Positions 7,620 to 14,525 of a DNA stretch of 26,934 nucleotides are shown piece by piece. The position numbers and the translations under genes are program-made. Positions within the stretch are counted from its first letter, which is position 1, and every line of letters begins with the position of its first letter. Where the stretch lies: positions 1 through 26,934 of the forward strand of contig DASPIW010000058.1 in the NCBI GenBank assembly GCA_035628915.1. The letters are read 5' to 3'. The stretch comes from JARBUG01 sp035628915. Lineage in GTDB: Bacteria; Bacillota; Sulfobacillia; Symbiobacteriales; Symbiobacteriaceae. The notes beneath the pieces were generated by a model that saw nothing but the letters and a program-made list of their open reading frames with translations, had not been told where the DNA came from and did no database searches.

Positions 7620-8111
7620 CTATGATACACCCAGGCACTCTTCCATGGCGGAGAACGAGGCCTCCCGGATCGCCCGCAGCAGCGCATCAAACGCTCCGGC
7701 GTCCAAATTGTAGAAGACGCGCTGCACGTGGTTCAGGTCCACAGGGACTTCATCGGCTGCCTGCGCCGTCAGCAGCACGCGGCGTCCCAGGCCAAGCGCC
7801 TGATACACCAGCGTAACGACGCTTTCGTCACGGCCGGTCAGGTCGGCCAGCAGCAGGTAAGTCTGCTCCAGAACCTGTGCTGGCAGTTCCCGCTGTTCGG
7901 ACCCCAGCAGCTTGACGTATTGAAGGCCGGCCACTTCTGCGATTTCGGGCATGTAGGCGTCCATGAGATCGATGACGGGACCCACGTCGGGAACCAGCGT
8001 CAGCAAAATCGCGGGCTGCCGGCGGTTTCGCTTCTGCAGGGCCGATCGGTCCCTGCGCAGGATTGACTCTGTACGGTCGGCAAGACGCAGCTTATCAGCG
8101 TTTCCACTCAT
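7620..8111 (-). CDS. Predicted nucleotide-binding protein, deoxyribosyltransferase/TIR-like fold
   Basis: A 163-residue protein starting at the ATG at 8111, 8 bases after GGGGAGG. After a basic N-terminus (to about residue 30) comes one alpha/beta domain: PAILLTLVPDVG, then LLLADLTGRDESVV, VYQALGLGRRVLLTAQ and DEVPVDLNHVQRVFYN. This order resembles the ADLTGRNPNVFYELGYAHAL...PFDLRH pattern seen in uncharacterised proteins related to nucleoside 2-deoxyribosyltransferases and TIR-like NAD-binding domains. The Asn and the YEL glutamate of that pattern are replaced here (DESVV, LVYQ), so catalysis by the usual mechanism is doubtful and a binding or sensing role is more likely. Fold assignment is from motif memory only. 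It is a single gene, convergent with leuS. Confidence 0.75.
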   Translation of the reverse strand: MSGNADKLRLADRTESILRRDRSALQKRNRRQPAILLTLVPDVGPVIDLMDAYMPEIAEVAGLQYVKLLGSEQRELPAQVLEQTYLLLADLTGRDESVVTLVYQALGLGRRVLLTAQAADEVPVDLNHVQRVFYNLDAGAFDALLRAIREASFSAMEECLGVS

Positions 8112-8349
8112 GCGGATGCGCCTCCCCCTCATCCCGGTCGTGGAACCACATGGCGATGTATCCATTTTAAGGGAAATGGGTGCAATTGGCAATACAATAC
8201 AGCGGAGAAGAATTTACTCGTGGATTAATCTGGTCTCCCTGTCCGGCATGGCTCGACAAAAGCAGCCCACATTGTTCGCCTCTGGCGAAATGGCAAAAAA
8301 TCCCTTATCATGAAGGCTGACAATCCCCCAGCCCGAAGGAGGGGTTTGA

Positions 8350-9294
8350 TTGGATGAATCGGTGGGCGTCATGCGCTTTAAGCCGGCCCCGGATTTTGAG
8401 CGCCTGCGGGCGGTCATGGATGAAGACCCGCGGGAAGTGATTCCCCAGGCCCGGCATTTCCTGGCCCATGCCCGCCCGGACGCTGCGACGCAGGCGCGGA
8501 CCTACAACCTGATGTGCTACACCTCGGCCTGCGTGCTGAAGCAGTCCAGTATGGACGCGGTCTTCCATGGGCACGAAGCGGTGCGGCTTGCGCGCATGCT
8601 GCCCGGACCGGCCGGCCAGGCGATTCTGTTCGACAGCCTCATCAACCTGGGTACCGCTGCGGAGCGAATCGGCGAATACGACCGGGCAATCGAGGCATAT
8701 CAGGAAGGGCTGCACATGCCGCTCGATTGGATTGGACGGAGCAACCACGAAGAGGCTGTGCTGACTTATCTCGGCCGGACGCTGTACCACCGGGGGTGCT
8801 ACCGCGAGGCGCTGGCCGTCATCGAGCAGGCGGGTGCCCGGGCGGCGGAGCGGCAAGATCCCTATGCAGACGAGACGCTCCACAGCCTGCGTGGCCGCTG
8901 CTACCTGAAAATCGAAGACCTGGCCAGGGCCGAACACTTCTTGACGCAGGCCGCGGTCATCACCAACAACGAAACCCGCTATGAGCTCCGGCCCAAAGGG
9001 CGAATTTTGGCCGGCATGGCGATTGTGAAGGCCCGGCAGGGCGCACATGCCGAAGTGGAGCGCTATGCGGCAGCCGCTCTGGAGATGGCCGATGAGATTG
9101 ATGATCCGCATGGCCGTGTGGAGGCCCGCATGGCCCTGGCCATATCGGCCAGGGAGCAAAAACGTGTGCGACAGGCGCTGGAACTGGCCGGTGAGGCCGG
9201 TCGGATCGCGTTCCAGTACGGCTACCTGCCCTTGATTCAGGAAATGACGTGGCTGATGGGGCTGCTTTTCCCCCAGCAGGAATTCGACGCTTAG
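8350..9294 (+). CDS. Tetratricopeptide-repeat protein
   Basis: A 314-residue protein made almost entirely of helical repeats. The start is TTG at 8350, 5 bases after AAGGAGGGG. Recognisable TPR units include LINLGTAAERIGEYDRAIEAYQ (about residues 97-120), AVLTYLGRTLYHRGCYREALAVIEQA, LHSLRGRCYLKIEDLARAEHFLTQA and AMALAISAREQKRVRQALELAGEA. There is no N-terminal HTH, signal peptide or membrane segment, so it is probably a cytoplasmic scaffold or a Rap/Rgg-type effector domain without its DNA-binding half. No partner is evident from its neighbours. Confidence 0.8.
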   Translation: MDESVGVMRFKPAPDFERLRAVMDEDPREVIPQARHFLAHARPDAATQARTYNLMCYTSACVLKQSSMDAVFHGHEAVRLARMLPGPAGQAILFDSLINLGTAAERIGEYDRAIEAYQEGLHMPLDWIGRSNHEEAVLTYLGRTLYHRGCYREALAVIEQAGARAAERQDPYADETLHSLRGRCYLKIEDLARAEHFLTQAAVITNNETRYELRPKGRILAGMAIVKARQGAHAEVERYAAAALEMADEIDDPHGRVEARMALAISAREQKRVRQALELAGEAGRIAFQYGYLPLIQEMTWLMGLLFPQQEFDA

Positions 9295-9496
9295 GGGGCC
9301 TGTGCGGCAAGGTGCGACGCTGGCCTTCAACCCCGGCTCCGCCACTGACCGGCGGCGGTCGCCCCGCTGTTCATTCGGGCTGTTTTTCTTGGAATCGGAG
9401 GGCCTGCGGGCCGAAGTCCGCGACATTTGATAAGGGCTGTGCAAAAGCGGGCAGACTACGTTCAGCAAGACTGCCCAGCGAGAGGAGCACTGGCCG

Positions 9497-10234
9497 ATGG
9501 CTGAACACCAAACGAGGAATCCGGACCGCGACAAGCCGTTCAACCCCCCGGGGGTCCAGAAGCCATATAACAACGATCGGGAACTGCAGCAGCAGGTGAA
9601 ATCCGCCCTGCTCTCCGGCACCGAATCTGCCGGCATCGACATAAAGGTGATGGTGGAAGACGGCGTCGTGCGGCTTTATGGGGTGGTCGATGTCCTGTCC
9701 CACAAGACCATCGCCGATGACATTGCCCGCCGGGTGCCGGGCGTTACCCGGATTGAAAACGACATCACCGTCGCCAACGAGGAGACCCAGTCCGACAAGG
9801 AACTGCGGGAGCAGATTACCAGTAAGTTCGCCCACCGCCCTGAGTACCGCGACATGGGTGTCAGGGTGGACAAGGGTCTGGTCAGCCTGGTCGGCCACGC
9901 CGGCAGCTATGAGGACGTGCGGGAAGCCGCCCGCATGGTCGAGGACATGGCGGGCGTCAAGGAAGTCAAAATCGCCAAAGTGAAAGTCGGCGAAGGGCAG
10001 AAGGAAGATGAAGCGGACGTCAGCCGCGCCGCCGTCGCCATGCTGAAGAGCATGGGCTACGACATGGACCAGCTGACCGTTTATGCCGACGCCGGAGTCC
10101 TTTTCGTCAAGGGATTTGTCCGCACCAAAGAAGACCGAAGCCGCATCAAGACGGCCATGCATAAGATTCAGGGCTGCGATAAAGTGGAGGCGCTGCTCGT
10201 CACCGACGACGAGTTCGGCGGCGAGATTCACTAG
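9497..10234 (+). CDS. Triple BON-domain protein
   Basis: A 245-residue protein with three consecutive BON domains at about residues 27-94, 97-165 and 172-238. Each has the alpha-beta-beta-alpha-beta pattern: VRLYGVVDVLSHKTIADDIA, VSLVGHAGSYEDVREAARMV and LFVKGFVRTKEDRSRIKTAM. The ATG at 9497 follows GAGAGGAG at a 10-base distance. BON domains bind phospholipid or act as stress-related modules (OsmY-like), usually outside the cytoplasm. Here there is no signal peptide; the first 26 residues are hydrophilic and rich in Pro and Asp/Asn. Location and ligand are therefore open. Confidence 0.85.
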   Translation: MAEHQTRNPDRDKPFNPPGVQKPYNNDRELQQQVKSALLSGTESAGIDIKVMVEDGVVRLYGVVDVLSHKTIADDIARRVPGVTRIENDITVANEETQSDKELREQITSKFAHRPEYRDMGVRVDKGLVSLVGHAGSYEDVREAARMVEDMAGVKEVKIAKVKVGEGQKEDEADVSRAAVAMLKSMGYDMDQLTVYADAGVLFVKGFVRTKEDRSRIKTAMHKIQGCDKVEALLVTDDEFGGEIH

Positions 10235-10290
10235 CAGGAAAATCCTCCCAAAACGTCGAATACCCCCACTCCCATCAGGGGGTGAGGGAT

Positions 10291-10944
10291 GTGGCGGAGC
10301 ATCGGTTAGTCCGCTACGGCGTGCTGAGTTTGGTAGCAGCAATGGCTGCGGGGCTGGTCTGGATCGGATTGGTACGGTATCAGGCGGAGCGGCGGGCGTT
10401 TCAGGCGGACACGCCGGCCCTTGCCGCCTCGCCGGCGCCGGTGACGCCTGCCGCCCAGGCCACGGCAGTTGAGCCCGTCCCTGTGCCGGCACAGCCTGAG
10501 CTCGTTGTCGTGCATGTAGCGGGCGCCGTAGTCAAGCCTGGCGTGTACTCGCTGAAGCCGGGCGCCCGGGTGGATGACGCCATTGCCGCGGCCGGCGGGG
10601 TCTTGCCCGACGGCGTGAAGGATGCGCTCAGCCTGGCAGAGCACCTGGTGGACGGTCAGAAAATCGTTGTCCCGACGAAAAAAGAGCTGGAGGCGGCACC
10701 GCCACCCATAGTGGCTGTTGCCACGGGCCCGGTGCCCACCAAGCCGCCGGCGGTAAAAGCGAACGTCAACACGGCAACGTTCAAGCAGCTCGACGACCTA
10801 CCCGGCGTCACGCCAACCGTGGCACAGAACATCGTGGACTACCGCGCCAAGAACGGTCCGTTCAAGAAGCTGGAGGACCTGGACAATGTCTCAGGCATTG
10901 GACCGGCCACCATCGAAAAGCTGCGGCCGTACCTGACTTTTTAG
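10291..10944 (+). CDS. comEA: ComEA-type DNA-binding competence protein (SLBB + helix-hairpin-helix)
   Basis: Membrane-anchored DNA receptor of natural transformation, about 217 residues. It has one N-terminal membrane helix (GVLSLVAAMAAGLVWIGLV, residues about 10-28), a Pro/Ala-rich linker, an SLBB domain (VVHVAGAVVKPGVYSLKPGA to GQKIVVP, about 70-130) and a C-terminal double HhH domain (NVNTATFKQLDDLPGV to GIGPATIEKLRPYLTF) that binds double-stranded DNA. The GTG at 10291 is favoured because AGGGGGTG lies 6 bases before it; the GTG at 10282 has no usable ribosome site. A small hairpin (ACCCCC 10262-10267 / GGGGGT 10278-10283) covers that ribosome site and could damp translation. Unlike the usual comEA-comEC order, no comEC follows; the next genes are convergent. 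Confidence 0.92.
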   Translation: MAEHRLVRYGVLSLVAAMAAGLVWIGLVRYQAERRAFQADTPALAASPAPVTPAAQATAVEPVPVPAQPELVVVHVAGAVVKPGVYSLKPGARVDDAIAAAGGVLPDGVKDALSLAEHLVDGQKIVVPTKKELEAAPPPIVAVATGPVPTKPPAVKANVNTATFKQLDDLPGVTPTVAQNIVDYRAKNGPFKKLEDLDNVSGIGPATIEKLRPYLTF

Positions 10945-11025
10945 ACACCAAAGCGGACGGCGGCGGGGTCGACAGCGGCAATCAGCGTCCTGGCGGCCCC
11001 GGTACCGCCTTCAGCTTTGACCACG

Positions 11026-11355
11026 TTACACGATGAGCCGCAGCAAAGCCATCGTGGCAATCCCCGCAAGCACGGTGCCCATCAGGCTTCGCGTGCGGGC
11101 CGCCACCACGAAGGCCGGCACGGCTGCGATTAAATGCGGGTGCGACCAGGATACTTCAAAGTGATCGCCGTTCACCAGCAGTTCCTTTGCCAGCAGCGCC
11201 GACAGCACGGCTACTGGCACAAACGAAAGCCAGCGCAGGAGCAGGGGCGGAAGCTTCAGCCTGCTCAGGACGACCAGGGGCGCCATGCGCGGCAGGTAGG
11301 TGACCAGGGCCATGCCCAGGAAAAGGGCGACGATGGCAGGGCGCACGGTCATCAT
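11026..11355 (-). CDS. azlD: AzlD-type branched-chain amino-acid transport protein
   Basis: A 109-residue membrane protein of the AzlD/YgaH family, the small partner of AzlC in exporting branched-chain amino acids. About four hydrophobic helices are visible, starting with AIVALFLGMALVTYLPRMAPLVVLS, the conserved TYLPR segment of the family. Its ATG at 11355 overlaps the azlC stop (ATGA), so the pair is translationally coupled. Confidence 0.9.
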   Translation of the reverse strand: MMTVRPAIVALFLGMALVTYLPRMAPLVVLSRLKLPPLLLRWLSFVPVAVLSALLAKELLVNGDHFEVSWSHPHLIAAVPAFVVAARTRSLMGTVLAGIATMALLRLIV

Positions 11356-12053
11356 GCCAGCATCACCCCCACGGTGGCGGCTACGACGGTCGCCAGGATG
11401 ATGCTCCAACTCGTCCCCGGAAAGGCAACGACAATGGCTACCGAAAGCGCTGCGGCCAGTACAGCCGCCCAGAGCCGCGGCTTGCTGTCCTCCCCGCGCA
11501 AGTTGGGCATGAGCAAGCCGACAAACATGGCGGGCAGGGCAAAGTCGAGGCCCAGGGCGTTCGTATCGCCCACGAGGTGCCCCGCCAGAGCTCCGACCAC
11601 TGAAGCGACAATCCAGGACCCCTGCGACACGACGTGCAGCCCGGTAACAAACTCCGGCGACGCCGGGCGCCCTTGGAGTACAGCCGTATTTACGGCAAAG
11701 GTCTCGTCAGTAATGCCGTAGGCCAGCAGTGCGTTCTGCCAGGCCGGATTATGCCGCATTGACGGCACCAGGGCCGTGCTCATAAGTAAGTGGCGCAGAT
11801 TGACCAGAAACGTGGTGGCAATAATCGAAGGGGCGGCTACGCCGGAAGCGAGGAGCCCAGCACCGATGAATTGAGACGACCCTGCATAGACCAGGAGCGA
11901 CATCAGCCCGGTCTCGGCCACGGAAAGACCGGCGGCCCGGGCCAGAACGCCGAACGCGAATCCGATTGGTATATAGCCCAGCATGACAGGGGCGGCGGCC
12001 CGAATGCCGTCCAGCATCGTTGTTGGCACCGGCCGTGGGTCCTGCGCAGACAA
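11352..12053 (-). CDS. azlC: AzlC-type branched-chain amino-acid exporter
   Basis: A 233-residue integral membrane protein, the large subunit of an AzlCD exporter. GYIPIGFAFGVLARAAGLS, SLLVYAGSSQFI, FLVNLRHLLMS and ITDETFAV are family hallmarks, spread over six or seven membrane helices. The start is TTG at 12053, with AAAGGAG 8 bases upstream; the more distal GTG at 12062 overlaps that ribosome site and is unlikely. A promoter candidate on the minus strand is TTGCGG, 17 bases, GATGAT. No Lrp-type regulator gene is adjacent. Confidence 0.93.
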   Translation of the reverse strand: MSAQDPRPVPTTMLDGIRAAAPVMLGYIPIGFAFGVLARAAGLSVAETGLMSLLVYAGSSQFIGAGLLASGVAAPSIIATTFLVNLRHLLMSTALVPSMRHNPAWQNALLAYGITDETFAVNTAVLQGRPASPEFVTGLHVVSQGSWIVASVVGALAGHLVGDTNALGLDFALPAMFVGLLMPNLRGEDSKPRLWAAVLAAALSVAIVVAFPGTSWSIILATVVAATVGVMLA

Positions 12054-12095
12054 GAGCAGCACTCCTTTAAGTGTTTATCATCGGAAAGTACGATG

Positions 12096-12121
12096 TCCCC
12101 CGCAAGTTTCCCTGCGGGGGA
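12096..12121. other. Hairpin in the azlC upstream region
   Basis: TCCCCCGCA (12096-12104) pairs perfectly with TGCGGGGGA (12113-12121) around an 8-base loop. It lies between the divergent starts at 12053 and 12185. The right arm on the minus strand contributes the candidate azlC -35 box TTGCGG, so it may be an operator, not a terminator. Confidence 0.4.
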
Positions 12122-12184
12122 TCGCGGTTTTCCGGCGGTAACAGCCCGGACCGGCTTGTCATAAAGTAGGGAGGGGGTGTCGCC

Positions 12185-12487
12185 ATGTCCTGCGCCTTTT
12201 CCAGCCGCTTTCCGAGGCCAATCTCCTGCGACCAGCCCGAGCTGACCGTCAGCTTCCCCGTCCTTCCCGCCGGCGCCAACACCGTGGTTCTGGCCAACGG
12301 GGCAGTCGTCGATCTGAACGAACTGGGTCGCATCATTGCCCGCGTATGCCCGGCCATCGTCTGCCAGCCGAACGTCGTACAAACCACCACGATGCAGGCC
12401 CTTGCCGAGACCATTCAGGCCGCCCCAATCGGGACCGGGCAGACCGTTGACATGAGCCAGGTGCTGTCACAGTTGGCCGGGAATTAA
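12185..12487 (+). CDS. Small conserved-looking protein of unknown function
   Basis: A 100-residue protein starting at ATG 12185 behind a strong GGGAGGGGG site. No family was recognised. It has four cysteines (3, 15, 55 and 60), the last two in ARVCPAIVCQPN. The middle (about 30-65) is hydrophobic and beta/alpha-like (TVVLANGAVVDLNELGRIIARV), and the C-terminus is polar (MSQVLSQLAGN). There is no signal peptide or full membrane helix. It is followed at once by a terminator, so it is a monocistronic gene. The paired cysteines and stand-alone expression would fit a spore-coat or small redox/metal protein, but nothing establishes that. Confidence 0.65.
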   Translation: MSCAFSSRFPRPISCDQPELTVSFPVLPAGANTVVLANGAVVDLNELGRIIARVCPAIVCQPNVVQTTTMQALAETIQAAPIGTGQTVDMSQVLSQLAGN

Positions 12488-12492
12488 CGAAA

Positions 12493-12518
12493 ACCCGGAG
12501 GGGAAAGCCCCTCCGGGT
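12493..12518. terminator. Bidirectional intrinsic terminator
   Basis: An 11-bp perfect stem (12493-12503 with 12508-12518, loop AAAG) lies between the stops of the convergent genes at 12185 and 12521. On the minus strand it is followed by TTTTCG, so it is the stronger terminator for the endonuclease IV gene. Confidence 0.8.
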
Positions 12519-12520
12519 CC

Positions 12521-13360
12521 CTATTTCGTCACGGTGATCAGCGACCGGGCATAGGTCATTTCGGGCAGATAGTCATCCTCCGTTTCCACGGGGGTCTCCA
12601 ATATGACGGGTAACCCAGACAGGGCGGGCGACGCCAGTATTGCTGTCAAACCCTTCTCGCCGATGAAGCCTTGGCCCAGCTTCTCATGCCTGTCCTTGCG
12701 GCTCCCGTAGTCAAACTTGCTGTCGTTCAGGTGAATCACCTTTAGAAGATCCCAGTACCCGATCGATCGCGCCCGTTCGACAAAGGCTTCCCACTGCTCA
12801 GCGTGATAGGCGCCCGCGGCCATGCCGTGGCAGATGTCGAAGCAGAAGCCGATGCGGTGGGGCTGTGCCAGCCGTTGCCGGACCTCCAGACACTGTTCGA
12901 GCGTCGTTCCAAGCTCCGAGCCCTGCCCGGCTGTGTTCTCCAGAAGGATCGGGCATGGGCCCGTATAGCGTTCCAGCAGTTCATTGAGCGTATCGATCAT
13001 GCGTGCGATTCCCAGTTCTTCACCTTCACCGACGTGCTTGCCCATGTGGCAGACCGTCCCGATGGCGCCGTATGCTTCGGCGTTTTCCAGGTCCTGCACC
13101 AGGGAAGCGATGGAGGTTTCTCTCAGTTCGGGGTCAGGGGTGGACAGGTTGGTGATGTAGGGCGCGTGGGCAACGGCAGTAAGGCCGTATTGGGCCAGAA
13201 GGGAGCGGCCCTTTTCCGCATCGACGGGATCGGCGGCCTTGCCCTTGAACGCCCGGGGGTTCTTCGTAAAGAACTGAAACGATTCGCAGCCCAGCCGGTG
13301 CGCGTTCTCCACGGCGGCGGGATAGCCCTTGGAAATGCTGATGTGGCAGCCCAGCTTCAA
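12521..13360 (-). CDS. nfo: Endonuclease IV (AP endonuclease, base-excision repair)
   Basis: Zinc-dependent apurinic/apyrimidinic endonuclease of 279 residues, the standard length. It cleaves 5' to abasic sites on DNA. All nine metal ligands of the family can be matched: His65, His105, Glu141 (LLENTAGQG), Asp175 and His178 (FCFDICH), His210 (IHLNDSK), Asp223 and His225 (SRKDRHEKLG) and Glu255 (ILETP). The start is TTG at 13360, with AGAGGTGA six bases upstream, giving the typical MKLGCHISISKG beginning. In endospore formers this enzyme often protects spore DNA during germination, but no spore-specific promoter can be shown here. Confidence 0.96.
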   Translation of the reverse strand: MKLGCHISISKGYPAAVENAHRLGCESFQFFTKNPRAFKGKAADPVDAEKGRSLLAQYGLTAVAHAPYITNLSTPDPELRETSIASLVQDLENAEAYGAIGTVCHMGKHVGEGEELGIARMIDTLNELLERYTGPCPILLENTAGQGSELGTTLEQCLEVRQRLAQPHRIGFCFDICHGMAAGAYHAEQWEAFVERARSIGYWDLLKVIHLNDSKFDYGSRKDRHEKLGQGFIGEKGLTAILASPALSGLPVILETPVETEDDYLPEMTYARSLITVTK

Positions 13361-13440
13361 CGCGATTCACCTCTGCTCCAGTATGCAGACATCTGTCTTC
13401 TTTTAGTCGATGCCAGACTGCCCCGGGATGTCAATAGGGG

Positions 13441-13473
13441 AAAAGAAACAGCCCCGGGGTCTCCCCCGGGGGC
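13441..13473 (-). terminator. Intrinsic terminator of the 172-residue protein gene
   Basis: On the minus strand a GC-only stem (GCCCC-C-GGGG / CCCCGGGGC, 13451-13473, loop GAGA) is followed by TGTTTCTTTT (13441-13450). It begins 11 bases after the stop at 13485. Confidence 0.8.
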
Positions 13474-13484
13474 ACCAGTGAATG

Positions 13485-14003
13485 TTAACGCAGTTGGTCT
13501 GCATCGAAGAAAGCTTCATCGACAGCGCGGTCCCGCACAAGCAGGATATTCACAAAGTGGGCGGCCTGCCGCTCGTTCCATCCCGCAGCCTCCAGGACCA
13601 GAGCGCCGCCCGTGGCGGGCAGGTCCAATACTGCCTTGACCTTCCCGGTACTGGCAGCCAGCACCCGCAGGACGCCGTTATCAGTCTCGAAACGGACGGC
13701 AGTTCCTTTGTACCGCTTGGCCTTGATAGAGAGCTTTTCGGCTTCCGCCCGCTTGAGGGTGCAGGCTACTTCACCGAAGGGTACCGCACGGGCCACGCTT
13801 TCCTTCAGCCGCTTGTCCGCCCATACCTGATAGTAACGGACTCCTTCCCGAACCCAGGAATGAAAGCAGTGCTCTGAGAGCTCCAGACCGGCTTCTGCCA
13901 GGTGTTCCTTGGCCTCTTCCAGGGATAGCGCAGTAAAGAGCGGTTCTGCCTCCGTGTAGGCCCCAATCTCACGCGTGGCAATCCGGCGCAGGGAGCGGCG
14001 CAT
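13485..14003 (-). CDS. Uncharacterised 172-residue protein
   Basis: The ATG at 14003 follows AAGGAGGT with a 7-base gap, and a terminator follows the stop, so this is a real, monocistronic gene. No family was recognised. The N-terminus is strongly basic (MRRSLRRIATR). Residues 25-45 form an acidic helix (ALSLEEAKEHLAEAGLELSE). Then comes HSWVREGVRYYQVWADKRLKE, and a beta-rich C-terminal half includes KGTAVRFETDNGVLRVLA, TGKVKAVLDLPATGGALVLEAAG and HFVNILLVRDRAVDEAFF. No signal peptide or membrane span is present. The gene's 5' side is the large structured region 14115-14454, which makes a link between protein and structure worth testing. Confidence 0.8.
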   Translation of the reverse strand: MRRSLRRIATREIGAYTEAEPLFTALSLEEAKEHLAEAGLELSEHCFHSWVREGVRYYQVWADKRLKESVARAVPFGEVACTLKRAEAEKLSIKAKRYKGTAVRFETDNGVLRVLAASTGKVKAVLDLPATGGALVLEAAGWNERQAAHFVNILLVRDRAVDEAFFDADQLR

Positions 14004-14070
14004 GCTAAGTACCTCCTTGCAACATCACCAAGAGTGTCCTCTACGCATATTGTCGAAAATGCATGTTGTT

Positions 14071-14098
14071 TATTTAACAGGGTTTTGCACCCAGTAAA
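14071..14098 (-). promoter_or_regulatory. Weak promoter candidate for the 172-residue protein gene
   Basis: On the minus strand TTTACT (14093-14098) and TAAATA (14071-14076) are 16 bases apart, about 70 bases before the ATG at 14003, in a locally AT-rich stretch. A further isolated -10-like TACAAT lies at 14104-14109 on the same strand. Both are imperfect matches. Confidence 0.35.
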
Positions 14099-14114
14099 AA
14101 CGCATTGTACCCAT

Positions 14115-14454
14115 CACGGGGAGGGGACCGGTACGGTTTATGTCGGGTTGGTGCGGATTTCCCTTGTCCTGGAAAATGCGTGCGGCAGGGGCACGCCGCC
14201 GCGGCGCCGCCCTTACCGTGGCAATCGATGCTCACAGATGACAACGAGGGCCGTCTGCATGCTTAGCGCGGCAGACGGCCCTCTGGGTAGGTCGGCGCCA
14301 ACTTTGTTGCGGCGCCTCCGCCGGTACGTTGTCATCCGTGAGCATCGTGAACTAAGGCGGCGATGCGGCGGCTTAGCCCCTGCCGCCCGCATTCACGTCG
14401 GGATCACGCCGCACCAGCCAGCCTTTCGGTTACCGCACCGACGACCTCCCCGTG
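14115..14454. other. Large nested inverted-repeat element, probable structured RNA or cruciform DNA
   Basis: No gene fits in 14004-14525. Instead, sequence arms pair in nested order. Outermost is 14115-14124 with 14445-14454 (10 bp). Next is 14146-14156 with 14409-14419 (11 bp, one G-T). Then 14175-14180 with 14388-14393 (6 bp), 14182-14192 with 14376-14386 (11 bp), 14196-14202 with 14365-14371 (7 bp) and 14205-14211 with 14356-14362 (7 bp). Innermost are 14226-14235 with 14338-14347 and 14237-14246 with 14327-14336 (20 bp with one A-C mismatch). The last stem opens into a three-way junction with two hairpins: 14247-14258/14271-14282 (12 bp) and 14294-14299/14311-14316 (6 bp). I saw no motifs of RNase P, tmRNA, SRP, 6S, group I or II intron, or known riboswitches. 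No target-site duplication flanks it. Strand and transcription are unknown. Confidence 0.75.
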
Positions 14455-14525
14455 AAGGCTACGCTAGCACGCGCAGACGGGGGGACCGAAGATGGAGACG
14501 ATCGAAGGGCGTGCAGGGGGAGAGC

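Noticed and set aside
8308..9642. 444-residue minus-strand frame opposite the TPR gene and the start of the BON gene
   Set aside because: It overlaps two well-supported genes and has no recognisable domain.
13380..13409. Possible sigma-G promoter (CGACTA, 18 bases, CATACT) before nfo
   Set aside because: The -10 box is so close to the start that transcription would begin inside the ribosome site; boxes are also imperfect.
14115..14454. RNase P RNA, SRP RNA, tmRNA, 6S RNA or self-splicing intron
   Set aside because: None of their conserved core sequences could be found on either strand, and the helix layout does not match.
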